A DNA stretch of 64,000 nucleotides from contig NC_044922.1 in assembly GCF_003576645.1 (NCBI RefSeq), positions 23,276,028 through 23,340,027 on the forward strand. Reading direction: 5' to 3'. The position numbers and the translations under genes are program-made. The DNA comes from Ipomoea triloba (taxonomy: Eukaryota; Streptophyta; Magnoliopsida; Solanales; Convolvulaceae). Below, one piece after another: positions 24,973 through 37,510 of the stretch. Below the pieces are notes generated by a model. The model worked only from the letters and a program-made list of their open reading frames with translations. It was not told the origin of the DNA and did no database searches. How positions within the stretch are numbered: position 1 is the first letter of the stretch; each line of letters begins with the position of its first letter.

Positions 24973-25520
24973 TTCAAATGAATGCATGTATCTGCTAACA
25001 TCGGGTAAAATGGTAGTGGCTGGAATGCACTTCAAAAGCTGCTATGATAGGTGGAAGGGAAGTTTGCAGAAGTAAAGTATTTATTTACTCTTTCTGTAAA
25101 TAGTGTTCTCTCAGATTTAATTATTAGCTTCTTTGGCTTTTTTGTTTTGGCTTCATTTTTTCATTCTTTAGAAAATAGAAAAAGGAACCCCTTTCTTTCA
25201 TGGTCATGGTGCAAGGAACAAAGAAGCCTTTTGCTTCTCTGTTTGGGTCACGATGAGCAGTCTTGGGCAATAGGTGGGTGGTATATATGTATGTATGTAT
25301 ATGTGTATATAGACAGATTTTCATTTTCCAATGGTTCTTCTGCCAAGGACACTTGGATTATCCTAAAATTGTTGCTAATAGTAAAAGTTTTTGGTGAATG
25401 CTTTATTTTGTAATGCCATATCATTACAATTACAATGATTGTCGTTTCTTCGACTGCTCCCATTACACATTCCGTTCCGGTGGCAGCAAAACAATCATAC
25501 TCCTGTCTATTGATCTCAGG
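24973..25520. other. 3' region of the Raf gene and downstream spacer
   Basis: Begins after the stop codon of the kinase. Contains a short 'tatgtatgtatatgtg' microsatellite near 25290. No second gene recognised. Confidence 0.4.
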
Positions 25521-25530
25521 ATTGCTAATA

Positions 25531-26049
25531 GAGTTAATTCCAGCAACGGTTATCCCATTATGGTGATTTTTCAAAATTAGTCCTCGACTTTTAATTTGGA
25601 TAATTTAAGTCCCTTGACTTTCAAATTCTTTTCAATGTTGGTCCTTTCGTCAAATTTTGGTTAAATTGAAGTCAAATGAAGGGATAAATTGTTTGTTCAC
25701 CTGTATAGTGTATTTTTACTCTTATTTTTCCTGTCATATATGCTATATATATGAATATAATCTCAATCGAAGAGACTTAGATTGAGATTATATGGTTTCG
25801 ATTGAGAATTTGACTAAGATTATATTCCTATATATAGCGTATAAGACAGGAGAAATACGAGTAATAATACACTAAACATGTGAACGGATAATTTTACCCC
25901 TTCATTTGACCTCAACTTAACTAAAATTTGACGAAATGACCAACATAGAAAGAATTTGAAAGTCAAGGGACCTAAATTGTCCAAATTAAAAGTCGATGAC
26001 TAATTTTAGAAAATCGACATAGTCGGAGGACCATTGCTGGAATTAACTC
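25531..26049. mobile_element. Mutator-like MITE
   Basis: The inverted ends read GAGTTAATTCCAGCAA, and long arms pair across an AT-rich centre. A perfect 10-bp duplication ATTGCTAATA flanks it, at 25521-25530 and 26050-26059. The terminal GAGTTAATTCC is the same as in the element at 2854-3253, so they belong to related families. It is 519 bp and noncoding. Confidence 0.8.
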
Positions 26050-26059
26050 ATTGCTAATA

Positions 26060-26480
26060 CATTGCTTGCACAGGTTTAAATTAGTGATTTAGTAAACGCC
26101 GTATTTGAGAGAGGAGACCAAGGTTTGAAACCCGGCAACAGTAGTGGAGCAGATCCCTTGTACATACCGTTATTTGGTTGTTTGTTGTGCCACCGAATTA
26201 TTGTAGTTTACCTCTTCCCCCATGTTCTGTTGAGTAGGGATGCGTGAACTGATTGAAGCGAACCGAGGCTATAATTGTAATGCATGGTTTAGGTAACCCA
26301 AATTATAATGGAGCAACCAAAGCCCAATGCAATCGGGCTCTGAATAAAGCCAAAACTACTTCATTTCAGAGGACAAATTTTTCCGCGAATTATGAATACA
26401 AGGTATATATTATTTTTATACTGAAGGTATATTATTTGATAATATATAAAATAATGTACTTTTCATGAATACAAGATACA
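26060..26480. other. Intergenic, no gene seen
   Basis: Holds a short box-B-like 'aaggtttgaaacccgg' near 26121, perhaps a decayed SINE, and otherwise AT-rich DNA. Confidence 0.3.
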
Positions 26481-26489
26481 ATTTTAAAA

Positions 26490-27718
26490 GAGTAAATTCC
26501 TTTTTTGGTCCTACACTTATTGTATGTTGGACACATTTAGTCCGGTTTTATTAATTTTGCCACATTTAATCCAGACTTAATAAAAGTTGGACAATGTTAG
26601 TCCACCGTCCAAATTGACGTTAAATCACCGTGAAATTGAAGGGCATTTTCATCCTTTCAAATGCTATTCTTCATCAGCCCCATTTTTATTTTGATTTCAC
26701 CCTAAAAAGTCCTACCTGCCGCTGCATAATTTCACGTTGCCTTGTGGGTTGAAGTGGGGGAATCAAAAGTTCTTGAGATGCGCTAAGATGGATTCGAATG
26801 GGGAAATCTTCGATGTTCACTAGAGGTCTTACAGATCGTCGAAGTCGTCGACGAGGAGGAGGGTTTAGCCGCCAACGGCAGCTATGGCTCAGCGTCGCGG
26901 ATCAAAAGAGACATGTGTAGCCAAGAGAGCACGGGTGGGGGAGAGTGGCCAGAAATTCGAGTCCGATGTCGACAACGGGATCGTCGCAGTGAGGGAGAAG
27001 CTAATGTTTGATCTCTAGAAGGTGGCAAAAAAGATGAAAGATGTGATTCTTAGGGAGGGTTTGGAGGACAAGGAAAGGCGGCGTGTGGTGGCGGTGGATG
27101 TGGAAGAATTGTCGTCGCCACTCTCGCCGGTACTGGCTTCGACAACTGTGATTCCAGTGCCTCCATCCCAAACCACTGCCAGCTCTGCTAGGCCTTGGAA
27201 CTTAACTCAATGTAGAATTAGTCAATTAACTCAATGAAGAAGACATACCCAGATTCACAGATTCGTAGGTGAGGGAAGGAGGCAGCGTCGTCGGCTTTAG
27301 CTTCGTCGTCGTCTATTGGATTCGTAGCAGATTCGCAGGGGAGGGCGGGAGGCGGCGGCAGCTAGCTTCGTCGTCGGCCTTGGGGCTTGGCTTCGTCGTG
27401 GACCGTCGGATTTATCACATTGTATCTAGATTCCAAACTTGTTCAAGACTGATGGTTCAAGACTGAATAAGACTAAGGCTTTCTTCGTGGCTATGTTACT
27501 CGTCTTTGATTGAAGAGACCAAGAAAGGTGCTGATTAAGATTTGGACTTGAAAAGACGAAATTGCCCTTCAATTTCACGGCTGACAATCGGTGATTGTGA
27601 CGGTGGACTAACATTGTCCAACTTTTATTAAGTCTGGACTAAATGTGTCAAAATTAATAAAACCGGACTAAATGTGTCCAACACCCACTAAGTCTAGGAC
27701 CAAAAAAGGAATTTACTC
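26490..27718. mobile_element. Mutator-like element with long TIRs and GC-rich cargo
   Basis: Terminal inverted repeats of about 165 bp, nearly identical, start with GAGTAAATTCCTTTTTTGG at both ends. A perfect 9-bp duplication ATTTTAAAA flanks it, at 26481-26489 and 27719-27727. The interior (about 26660-27540) is unlike the flanks: GC-rich, with codon-like structure. Reading from the ATG at 26885 gives MAQRRGSKETCVAKRARV and, after one in-frame TAG at 27016, continues as an ORF to 27237 containing KKMKDVILREGLEDKERRR. No transposase was seen. The structure fits a non-autonomous element that captured host sequence (Pack-MULE). The source gene was not recognised. Confidence 0.8.
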
Positions 27719-27727
27719 ATTTTAAAA

Positions 27728-28760
27728 GTACATCATTTGTATACTGAATGTACATTATTTGATAGTATACACAATAATATACGTTTAGTACTTAAATAAT
27801 ATATTTTCTATTAATATAATGCACATTTTAATATACTAAAAATACATTATTTGTGTACTTAATGTACATTATTTAATAGTATACAAAATAATATATTTAG
27901 GGTCAGCTTGAAAAGTAGGAAAATAACTTCTGAAAAATGACTTATTTTCTAGAAAACAGTTTTATTTTCCGTGTTTGGTTGCATTCTGGAAAACTGTCTT
28001 TGTGTGTTTGATTCATTTTCTAGAAAATGTATAAAATTGAATAATTTTACATTTTAATTATTTGTTAAAAAATATAAAAAAATTATAATAATATATAAAA
28101 TAATTATATTTATTTTAAAAAGTACATAAAAAATGAGGCTTCCGGTGGATTGATTTCCAGCTGAAACCAGAACAGATCACCGTTTCCGTCGGAAGCGAGA
28201 GAGTAGTTGGCCAAATCGTCACTGAAGCAACTCCGAAAAAATGACCTGATTTTTCATGGTCCAAGCGTTCCCAAACAAAGAAAACTCGGAAAATGATTTC
28301 AGAAATCATTTTCCGGATTTCTAAACACAGCCTTTAGTACTCAAAAAATGTACTTTATGTACACAAATAATATACTTTTTATTTGTGGTCCACACAATTG
28401 TAAATCCTGCTCAATAAAATAGTGATTGATTTCGAGGGTAAATCATACAATGAACTATGGTTTACCTATAAACTGAAAATATATAATATGTTAATTACAT
28501 ACACATAATATACATTTAATATATTATGCTTTTGCAATTAATATATTACGTATCTATAATTAATAAATTAATGAATATATGTCCTTATTTTATTTACAAA
28601 CACATAATTTTTTTTAGGCGAAAGTCCATAACTTAAAAGTCGTAGACCTTGGTCATGGTATAACAATTGTCAAATGGGGATCCGTATGAAGTATGGACTG
28701 TGATTGTTAATTTGTTTTGTGAACAGCTGGCTGCCGGTTGTTATGGGTTTAGCCTTCTTT
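27728..28760. repeat. Repeat-rich spacer upstream of the Alba gene
   Basis: About 27730-27900 has short degenerate direct repeats of 'gtacattatttgatagtata'. Between about 27901 and 28333 lies a likely MITE relic: the left end is 'gggtcagcttg', the right end is 'aaacacagcc', and both halves carry 'aaaatgatt'-type sequence. No target duplication was established. The rest is AT-rich. Confidence 0.4.
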
Positions 28761-28883
28761 TCCCTCACTCCCTCACTCCACTCTGCAGTTGAGATATTAT
28801 AGGGTTTAAAGGTTTAGCTCTCTCTCTCTCTTCTCTCTCCTCTCTCAGCTACTCCACTCTGTGGTTGAGAACTCGAAGCTTCC

Positions 28884-31581
28884 ATGGATAGATACCAGAA
28901 GGTCGAGAAACAGAAACCAGAATCGGCCATAAACGAGAATGAGATCCGAATCACTTCTCAGGGCTTGGTCCGAAACTACATTAACTATGCCACCACTCTT
29001 CTTCAGGTATTTGCTCTAATTTTCCTTCTTCCACGGACTTTTTCCGTACATTAACTGATTTTGGTGTGGTTTAGTGTTATATTAGTAATAATGGAGGATG
29101 CACATTTTTGCATGCTGTGTTTGGGATTCATAATGATGAATGCTTAGTTTTCTGTTCGTTATTATTATTTTTGCAGTTTTAGTGATTATTCGTGCTCAAA
29201 AATTGCAATGTCATTTGCTGGTTTGTTCATTTCCAAGTGTTTTTGGTTGGTCTGTCTGCATTTGTGGATCATTTTCTGGAATTCAGTTCTGTAGTTTGTA
29301 ATTATAATTGCTTGTTTGCACATATGGATTGATAATAGGAAGGAGTGAGTGCTAGTGAACTGTACACTGTATATAATGCGTTTGTGGCGCACACTTTTTC
29401 AAATATTTTAGTGTGGTTGTTGAACCTGAGTTGTCTAGAGTTCTTTCAGACTGCAGGTGATATCTCTTTAATTTTAAAGACATTTTTTCCATTAATTGAA
29501 TTTAATTTGTTAGTTTATATTTGTGCATGTTTCTTCCCTCTCTTCCTAGATGACAGGCATTTGTAGTTTAAATTATAAATAATCTATAAATTGCTTATTA
29601 TTGTTATGAATTGCACCTGAGAATGACTATGCCGCCTCATAATGCTTTGTATGTGTCCATGTGCCATTTTTCCCATCTTTTGATGTTATGCTTTCTTCAA
29701 AATTTATGGTTTATTGCAGTTAAATAATTTGCTCTACTAGATTTGTTCTCAAACTTTAGGCTTCATGTTTAGTTTGGTGCTTAAGATAGTTGGTAACTAT
29801 TACTCAGTAGAATATATTTGCAATAACATTTGATTCCATAAACATCTGATTATTATAAACTGCTTGAATGACATGCCAACCTGTTGCACTTAAGTTATTG
29901 GTTAAGGGTGTTGATGAAATGATCATTTATTGTTTGCCATATAATCTGGCAAGAGTATCATATGTAGAGTTTGACATTAATTTTATTGTTTAGGAGAGAT
30001 GTGGGAAAGATATCCTCTTGAAAGCAATGGGTCAGGCAATCAGCAAGACTGTAGCTATTACAGAACTTATCAAGGTTTATTTCTTTACTTTGAGATTTTT
30101 TCTCTCTGCCCCTCAGTCCTACTTCCTTCTTTCTTTCTTTTGATTTATAGTAGTACACTACTACACTTGGAGGTTAATCTATGTTCTTATTGAGTTACAG
30201 AGAAGATTTCCTGGACTGCACCAACATACTTCCATTAGCTCTGTAAGCATAACAGATGTTTGGGAACCCATTGAAGAGGGGCTACAGATGTAAGTTTGAC
30301 CAAGGTTTACTGTCGTTCACTTGTTTTTGAGTTGAAACATGTCTTTAGAGAAGTTCTGAATTTCTGATTCTTGAATAATTTTGTATGATGTCTACTTTAG
30401 AGTGGAACAGACTCGCCACGTTTCCATGATTTCAATTACCTTATCAATAAAAGAGCTGAACAAGAACTCCCCTGGGTGAGTTTCTCCCGATTGACATGGA
30501 CCAGAGTGATGAGTGATAGGGAGTACAACTAGATGTCAACATGTATCATGTTTCCACTTGTGTCAACACTTAATTGGAGCTATATTTCATAATGCCAAGC
30601 TGCTTCTGGTATTCAATTTATATGCTGTTTGTGGATGAAAGCTTAATCTATTTTTCTAAATTTTTCTATTTTTGCCTAGTGCTGATTGTTTCTTGTATTA
30701 TAGTTTCTTAACAATAGTTTTGTTGTTTACAAGATTTTTAATTTTACATTTTGGCATGCAGACTGCTGTACTGTATGTTATCTGATTATCTTTTCTGTGT
30801 CCTTGACTGAATTTATTCCATTAGGTATCAAGCTCCGTCTCATGTTGAGCAAGGTAAACGGTATAATAACTACCAGTCACAACAACCACCTAGACAGTTA
30901 CGCCCAGTCTATGGCGGAGGTAATGAAGGTAATGGGCCAGTTGGGATTGTGAACTAATCAAACATTTGCTGATTGTGTCATTAAAATATCATTTGCCCTT
31001 GTTAGATTCTTATGGTCGAGGCAGAGGCCATGGTAGAGGCAGAGGACAGGGTTGGAACAGAGGTGGATATGGAAACTATCAGGGCAACTACCGTGGAAAC
31101 TATCAAGGCAACTATCAGGGCAACAACCATGAAAGCTATCAAGAGAACTATCAGTGGAATTATCAGGGAAACTATCAAGGTGTTTGATTTAATCTGCATG
31201 ATTATATGCTAATTATTAATGCATGATGTACATCTATGAACCTTATTGTATCCCCCAACCTATCCTGCAGAAAATGTTGGGTACTCAAACTGGGGTCGAG
31301 GTGGTAGTCATGGTGGTTGGGGATATCATGGTTAGTATACACTATTATAATTGCTAGATTATCTCACATAAGTTGTGCTCTCATTGTTAGCCTTTTAGCT
31401 ATTGGAAATAAATTTTTTTACCGATGGCATTCATTATCAGTAAATAGTGATATACTGTTGTGTTTGAATAGGTTCTGGATATGGAGGAGGTGGAGGTGGT
31501 GGTGGAAGGGCTTATGGTCGTGGTGGCAGTCGTGGAAGGATAGGCAACCGAGGTCCAAGAGGTGGTGGCAACCAGGCATAG
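28884..31581 (+). CDS. Alba-domain DNA/RNA-binding protein with RGG tail
   Basis: Eight exons join in frame: 28884-29006, 29994-30074, 30201-30289, 30401-30475, 30825-30928, 31006-31179, 31271-31330, 31472-31581, giving 203 residues. Residues about 20-110 are the Alba fold: ITSQGLVRNYINYATTLLQ, then GKDILLKAMGQAISKTVAI and TRHVSMISITLSIKELN. The C-terminal part is Gly/Arg/Tyr/Asn-rich, with GRGRGHGRGRGQG, repeated NYQGNYQGN units and a final RGRIGNRGPRGGG. This is the long plant Alba class, which binds RNA (and DNA or R-loops) through the Alba core and RGG region. The repetitive tail is the part most liable to length variation. A pyrimidine-rich (ct)n tract sits in the leader near 28817-28845. 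Coding frame is intact. Confidence 0.92.
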
Positions 31582-31639
31582 CCTGGGATTGGCTTCTTTG
31601 CTGAACCTCAAAACTCAAAAGGCGGGATGCCTTTGCTTT

Positions 31640-33440
31640 AGCTTTTTGTGTCTAAAAAGCATCAAAATTGGGGGTCTTCTTCCTACTTAGCTGTTAGAGA
31701 TTTTCGTTAGCAAAATGCGTGTTTCAGAATATTTCTCGTTATGAAATCCTAGTGCAAAGTAGCCCTGTTACCGACTTCGTCGTCTAGTGCACTCAGGTTC
31801 GATACGTACGTGTGTGTATATAATCCGGGTCGTGTGCAACAGACTCCTCTTGTGTGGACATGTGACCGTATATGGTGCACTTAGGAATGATCTATGGTGT
31901 ACTTACATATAAATATATAACAAATCATATCCCAAAGATGCTTGGGTGAAAAATATGGTCTATTGATTCAGTTTAGATTAAAGATCCCAGAATAAAGATA
32001 TTTTTTTTATTTTCTCTTCTAGTGCACACAGTTTTTAATGGGCTAATGGCTGATTTAATTTAGCCTTTTCAATAATTAAATTTCTATGAGTTGAACATAT
32101 TAAAATGTACAGAGGATTTATGAGGGCAATTATTTCAATAATTTTTTTTTTTGGAAATCGATAACATTGAAGTTGAATAACTCCCTATTTGTTATCAAAA
32201 TTGCTTTGATTGCACATTTATGTGCCTTATAGTGCATATTGTTGTCTTTCAGTGTACATTGTTGTGCCTTTCAATGCACAAATTTGCTTTGACTGATTGA
32301 ATTTAATCTTTTCTATAAATAAAATGAAATTTATGAGTTGAATAGATCAAAATGTAAAATGAGGGTAATTGCTTCAATAACGCTGAAGTTTAACTCTCCT
32401 TTTTGGTATTATAATTGCTTCGATTGTACATCTTTGCGCTTTGTAATCCCCACATTGTTATGCCTTCCAGTGTCGATTTTTTTTTTAAAGGGCTTGACTA
32501 AATCAATGGTTGAGATTTATGCACATCTTCCTTCACACCTGATCCTAAGCATGTGTGTGTGTGTATAGACTTTTCTGGTGCGGTGAAGACCATAGGTGAA
32601 AAATGCGGTAAAATCTTAGCCATAGATCAACTCAATTAAAAAAATATTCGTCATTTACGATCAACAACAATGTGCTCTGGAAGGCAAAGACAAAATGTGC
32701 ATTGTAAAGTACAAAAATATGCAACAACTATTGAAAAGACTAAATTTAATACATGATCTTCAACACAATTCATAAACGATCCCAATATTCAATTAAAATT
32801 AGTAATTCGAACCCACTCCCATCATCAATGTGGGAGTGTTAATTAGGACACCGGGTGCCACTAAACCACAAGGTCTTTGGTATCAAATACTCTTTTTTCT
32901 TTTAATTTAAATAGTTTTTTTTTAGTTTTTAATTTTAAAAAATCATAATAAAATATTTTTTTTATAATTTGAAATTATGACATCATATGGGTGTTCATGT
33001 GCGGCCTTTTTTCAGCCATTAGATTAGATCAAGTCATCAAATCAACGCGCAATATATATATGTTACAAAACACAACATTCTACATACTAAAATACACCAG
33101 AAGATCGATTAAACACACCATTTCACACTATAACCAAACGCACCTATTTACTTAAAATACTAATAAGAGCCAAAGAGAGTTAGGCCTAAAATGGGTAGAA
33201 AAAATGGCGGTCAAATTATTTAATCAAATGGATGGTTCAGATGAATTATTTAATCAAATATATGGTTAAGATAATTCAGATTAATATTATTAATAGAGAT
33301 TACCTAATTTAACCTTACTTTTATGATTATCCGTTAAATATTCTCTTTTCCGTTAATATTCCGTTAACTTTTAACTTACCCATTAATTTCTATAAGAAAG
33401 GTTTAGGTTCGAACCTCATCTCAATCAAATTTGACATAAT
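31640..33440. repeat. Repeat-rich spacer after the Alba gene
   Basis: A diverged direct duplication of about 245 bp starts near 32055 ('aatttagccttttcaataat') and again near 32300 ('aatttaatcttttctataaa'), each followed by sequence rich in 'gtgcatattgttg'-type motifs. A partly inverted copy lies at about 32640-32760. No gene recognised. Confidence 0.45.
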
Positions 33441-33450
33441 TAAGTTTTTC

Positions 33451-34075
33451 ACTCTATTTTACTCTTATTAAATTAAATAAATTAGTAGCTACAACAAAAA
33501 ATGATACATATGTATTTCTTTAATTTAGAATTATGTGTCTACAATACATTTATTTGAAAAAATTATTCATTATCAAAAAAATTAAATTAAATAAGAGAAA
33601 TAATTTCATTAGTTATATTGTCTTTATTTCCTCTCATGCAATGATTCTTTACATTCAAATTTATCAATTGATATTCATTACATTATCCATTATCTTATTT
33701 TTACGAATATCTTGTAATTAAATATCAAAGTTATAGTACAAAATAATGTTATATATTTATTTACAAGTATTTTATTAATACTATGAAAAAAAATTGAAAT
33801 AATTTGAAACTAATTATATTAACTACTTGGGGATTGGTTGACAAAGAGAGTACTCAAATAACCCAACAAATTGAAGCGGAATCACTCTATTTTACTCTTA
33901 TTGAATTAAATAAATTAGTATGTAGTTACACCAAAAAATGATACATATGTATTTCTTTAATACCATGATAAAAATAAAAAAGAATAGTTTGAAACCAATC
34001 ATATTAACTACTTGGGGGATTTGTTGACAATGAGAGTACTCAAATAACCCATTACCCAGCAAATTGAAGCGAGAA
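33451..34075. repeat. Diverged tandem duplication
   Basis: Two stretches recur in the same order: 'aaatgatacatatgtatttc' (33500 and 33935) and 'attaactacttggggattgg' (33818; diverged copy near 34003). This indicates a local duplication with internal deletion in the second copy. All noncoding and AT-rich. Confidence 0.55.
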
Positions 34076-34689
34076 ACTACCTTTTAATATCTTTGGAATA
34101 CATAATATTTTAAATTTTCAAATTTTTATTAATTTATTTAATCTTTTTTCATAAACTAGGGATTTCTTTATCCACAATAACTTATTCAACAATAATGGTT
34201 GAACCAAATGAACCCCAAGCAGAACACCTAAAGGAAAGTTCATAGCTCCTATATCATAATCTCATTGCATGACGTTGTTATCTATGCTACCAACAATAAC
34301 CGAATTGAAAATAACACACTACCAACAAAAGGAAGAGAACAAATAGTAAAGATGAAGACAATGACAATGTTACTCAAAAGAGAATTAAGAACACTTAGAA
34401 AAATTCAAATTAAAAGTAGTATTTATTTAGACTATCATTTTTAGACCAAATATTTAGACTATAAGGTTGCAAACATTTATTTTAGTAATAATTATAATGA
34501 ATTTTCTATATTATCTTGGATTCATATACTTTGAGTTAGATTTTTAAATAAAAATATTCAACATTCAATTACCCGTATAAACTTCTCCTATATAATCTTG
34601 CATTGATATACTTTCAAATATTTATTTAAATATAAACATTGGGCATTAATTCATTCGTGCAATGCGTGTATAAAACTAGTTTACTTAAA

Positions 34690-35180
34690 ATTCATCAATA
34701 TACGTAATAAAACGCATCATTCTACGTATTAAAATGCACCACAACGTGCCTTATGTCAGGTTATAAACATGCACTATTTACACATATTAGAAAATATGTG
34801 CTAAAATATGCACCATTCTACGCATTAAAATGCACCACAACGTGCCTTATGTCAGGTTATAAACATGCACTATTTACACATATTATAAAATATGTGCTAA
34901 AATATGCACCATTTTACGTATTAAAATGCACCACAACGTGTGTTAAAATGCACAATTCCACTTATTAAAATTCACATCCCAGATTATAAACATGCACTAT
35001 TACACTTATTAGAAAATATGTGTTAAAAAAAACACCATTCTACGTATTAAAATGCAACAGATGACGGATTACAACACACCATTCCACAATACAGTTAAAT
35101 GTACAACATACGTAATAAAACCACACCATAGCATGTATTAAAACGCACCACACAATGTACTAAAATGCACCATTTCAATT
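34690..35180. repeat. Tandem repeat with a unit of about 96 bp
   Basis: Two near-identical units of about 96 bp run from about 34720 to 34910, each containing 'cattctacg(t/c)attaaaatg', 'caccacaacgtgccttatg' and 'ttataaacatgcactattta'. More diverged copies continue to about 35170. Because 96 is a multiple of three, a 71-codon frame runs through it, but this is a by-product of the repeat and not a gene. Confidence 0.7.
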
Positions 35181-37510
35181 CATGTATATATAGATACTTA
35201 AATTACCAAAAAGCCCTCCACTTAACCTGCGCGAATTGCAATTGCCACCATTAAATTAGGCGAATTGAACGTCAAAGATAAGGCCGCACGACCGCACCGA
35301 AACAACATGCTGCATATGAGTATATATATATATAGGTCATGCCTGAAAGCGAACCTGGTATATATAAACCTAGCATGTCTAGACTTTGAAATTGACTCAA
35401 GCCGGGCTTTTCTAAACCTTAGAGCATCCCTAGTAGAAGATAATACTTGGTTATTGTCCGATGAAGAGCCACATGGCATGAGAGAAGAGAGGTGAAAGAA
35501 TGAAAATTCTACTCCTGCAAAACAAGGGAGAATGATAGAAAAGTGGATCCCACACCATTTTATCTCAACCATGCTAAGAGTGCGTGGGTATTACTATGCG
35601 CCCAACGGGCTCGTCAGACGCACTTGACCATTTACTTTTATATTATTTATTTTTTAATGATATTTGTTTAAATTTTTTTTTCTCACACTTTTTATTTCGT
35701 AATCACACTTACAAAAACTACTTAAACAAAAAAATAAAATAACTCCACTACTAACTAGCCCTTGACAGTTGTCATTGCTGTTTCATGAGTTCATCCGTCT
35801 CTTTTTTCTCACTGTTTCTCCATCCACTGTCCTTTACGCCGGTCCCCACTGCTTCTCCGTTTCTCTCTGTGGCCGCCGCTCGTCATTGTTTGGATGAGGC
35901 AGGCAGCAGCCTTGTAAATTTAGTCAACCAACTCTAATTTAAGAGACGGAACTCGCATGGATTGGGGGCAGCTGCCTGCCAAAAATTATACACCCCAAAA
36001 TGAGGGTCGTTTTGTTTTGGACTATATATATATATATATATATTTAATTCCTTTCTTCTTGTTTCTTCCTAACCAGACGCAGAGACGGCGAGACCGAGAC
36101 GCGACTACGCTACGCTTTACCCTTTCGCCTCTACGCAGACCGCAGATTTGCAGATTCTCCTCCACGCCTCCACCGACCATGCCTCCATCCGTCTCCATCG
36201 TCCGGGCCGTCCGTTCACCATTATAGATTTATAGCCTCAGGTGTCAGGTTCGAACCAATCTTCGTATTCTTCAACTTTATTCTCTTTATTAGTTTGGTTA
36301 ATTCCATAAGAATGATGATTGATACTAATTCCCTAAATTTTCAATCTTCAACCTTTTTTTACATCTGAAAAATTTCTGTTTGATAAATCCCTAATTGCCT
36401 TGATTTGTTCTTGAATTTCGCACTATGTTATTGTATGATGGTCTGGATATAGCTTGAATGTTACGTGTTGCAGAAAGGTTTCTGCTGAAGAGTCCAAAGA
36501 GTTTGTGTGCAATACTTGGATAATTAGTTTGTTTCTGTCAAGATTTCCTTCTAATTTAAAGTGTTGGCAGGCACATTACCTCCTATATAATATTAGGAAG
36601 TCTATAAGGTGGGCAGTTATTTTGATATTTGAGATACATTTCATGGTTGGTAACCAACTTTACTACTATCTGTCTATCTTGTTATGATACTTTGATGCAA
36701 AATTGCTAGGAGTTCAATTAACTTCTTGTTCTGATTTTGTTTCATGAAATTTGAACTGTCTTGTCCATTTCATTTGATTCAAATAGCATGACATTTTAGA
36801 CATTATATTTTGGTTTCTAGGGCCAAAAGGAATGTCCCAACAGTCGAGGGGCCAAATGGAAATAGCACTATAAATTTTTTTCAAAGCTAATTTACCAAAC
36901 ACTTTTCTATAATTCGCTAATACAATGAGTTGGTCAAACCAGCTAACAGCTAATTGAATCAGCTATCAGCATTGCCAAACACCCCTAATTTCCAACATAT
37001 TTTTCATTACTACATTCAAGTGGTAGGATTTGATGCATTTTCTATAGGCTTGAATGAGTATGGAACTGTAAATGATGCCTTAGAATACAGGAACAAGGAT
37101 TTTTCCCTAGTTTCTTTCGGCATTTTTCATTGTTCTCCTGACTAGGATGATTGCTATTTTATCTTCTTATTTCTCTTTCTCATTTTTTTTAACCCATATT
37201 TATTTTTTGAAATTTGCCTCGCATATCAAATCTGTGAAATGGTCTTACACAAATATTTTCCTTGGGCTTTGTTTGACCCCATAGGGTGCAGCTGCCACTC
37301 ACATCTCATCTCGCAATCAGCCCCCAACTTCTCCGTTCCAAATCGTCATTCCCAACGAAGTCTATCACCGAAGTACAAGCTATTCAATTTCAATCATAAT
37401 CACATCAATCTTCACCTCAAGTTCTTGTACTGATTCAACCCTCAGTTTCTAACTGAAAAATTAAAAAAGAAAAATAAAAAATCCCCAGTACTCTAATCCT
37501 TGATAAGCAA
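35181..37510. other. Upstream region of PANC, with possible leader exon
   Basis: Contains a TA microsatellite (about 36024-36044) and, at about 36060-36250, C-rich sequence resembling a plant 5' leader that may end at a donor near 36240. Repeat debris follows: at about 36880-36990 'gctaacagctaattgaatca' and 'ccaaacacccc' look like a MITE end. No second protein gene is supported. Confidence 0.35.

Noticed and set aside
34753..34968. Repeat-containing small protein gene
   Set aside because: The frame is a by-product of a 96-bp tandem repeat in AT-rich DNA and has no start context or neighbours.
35957..36226. 89-codon plus-strand frame upstream of PANC
   Set aside because: Includes a TA-microsatellite-encoded Tyr-Ile run and no conserved domain; better explained as repeat plus untranslated leader.
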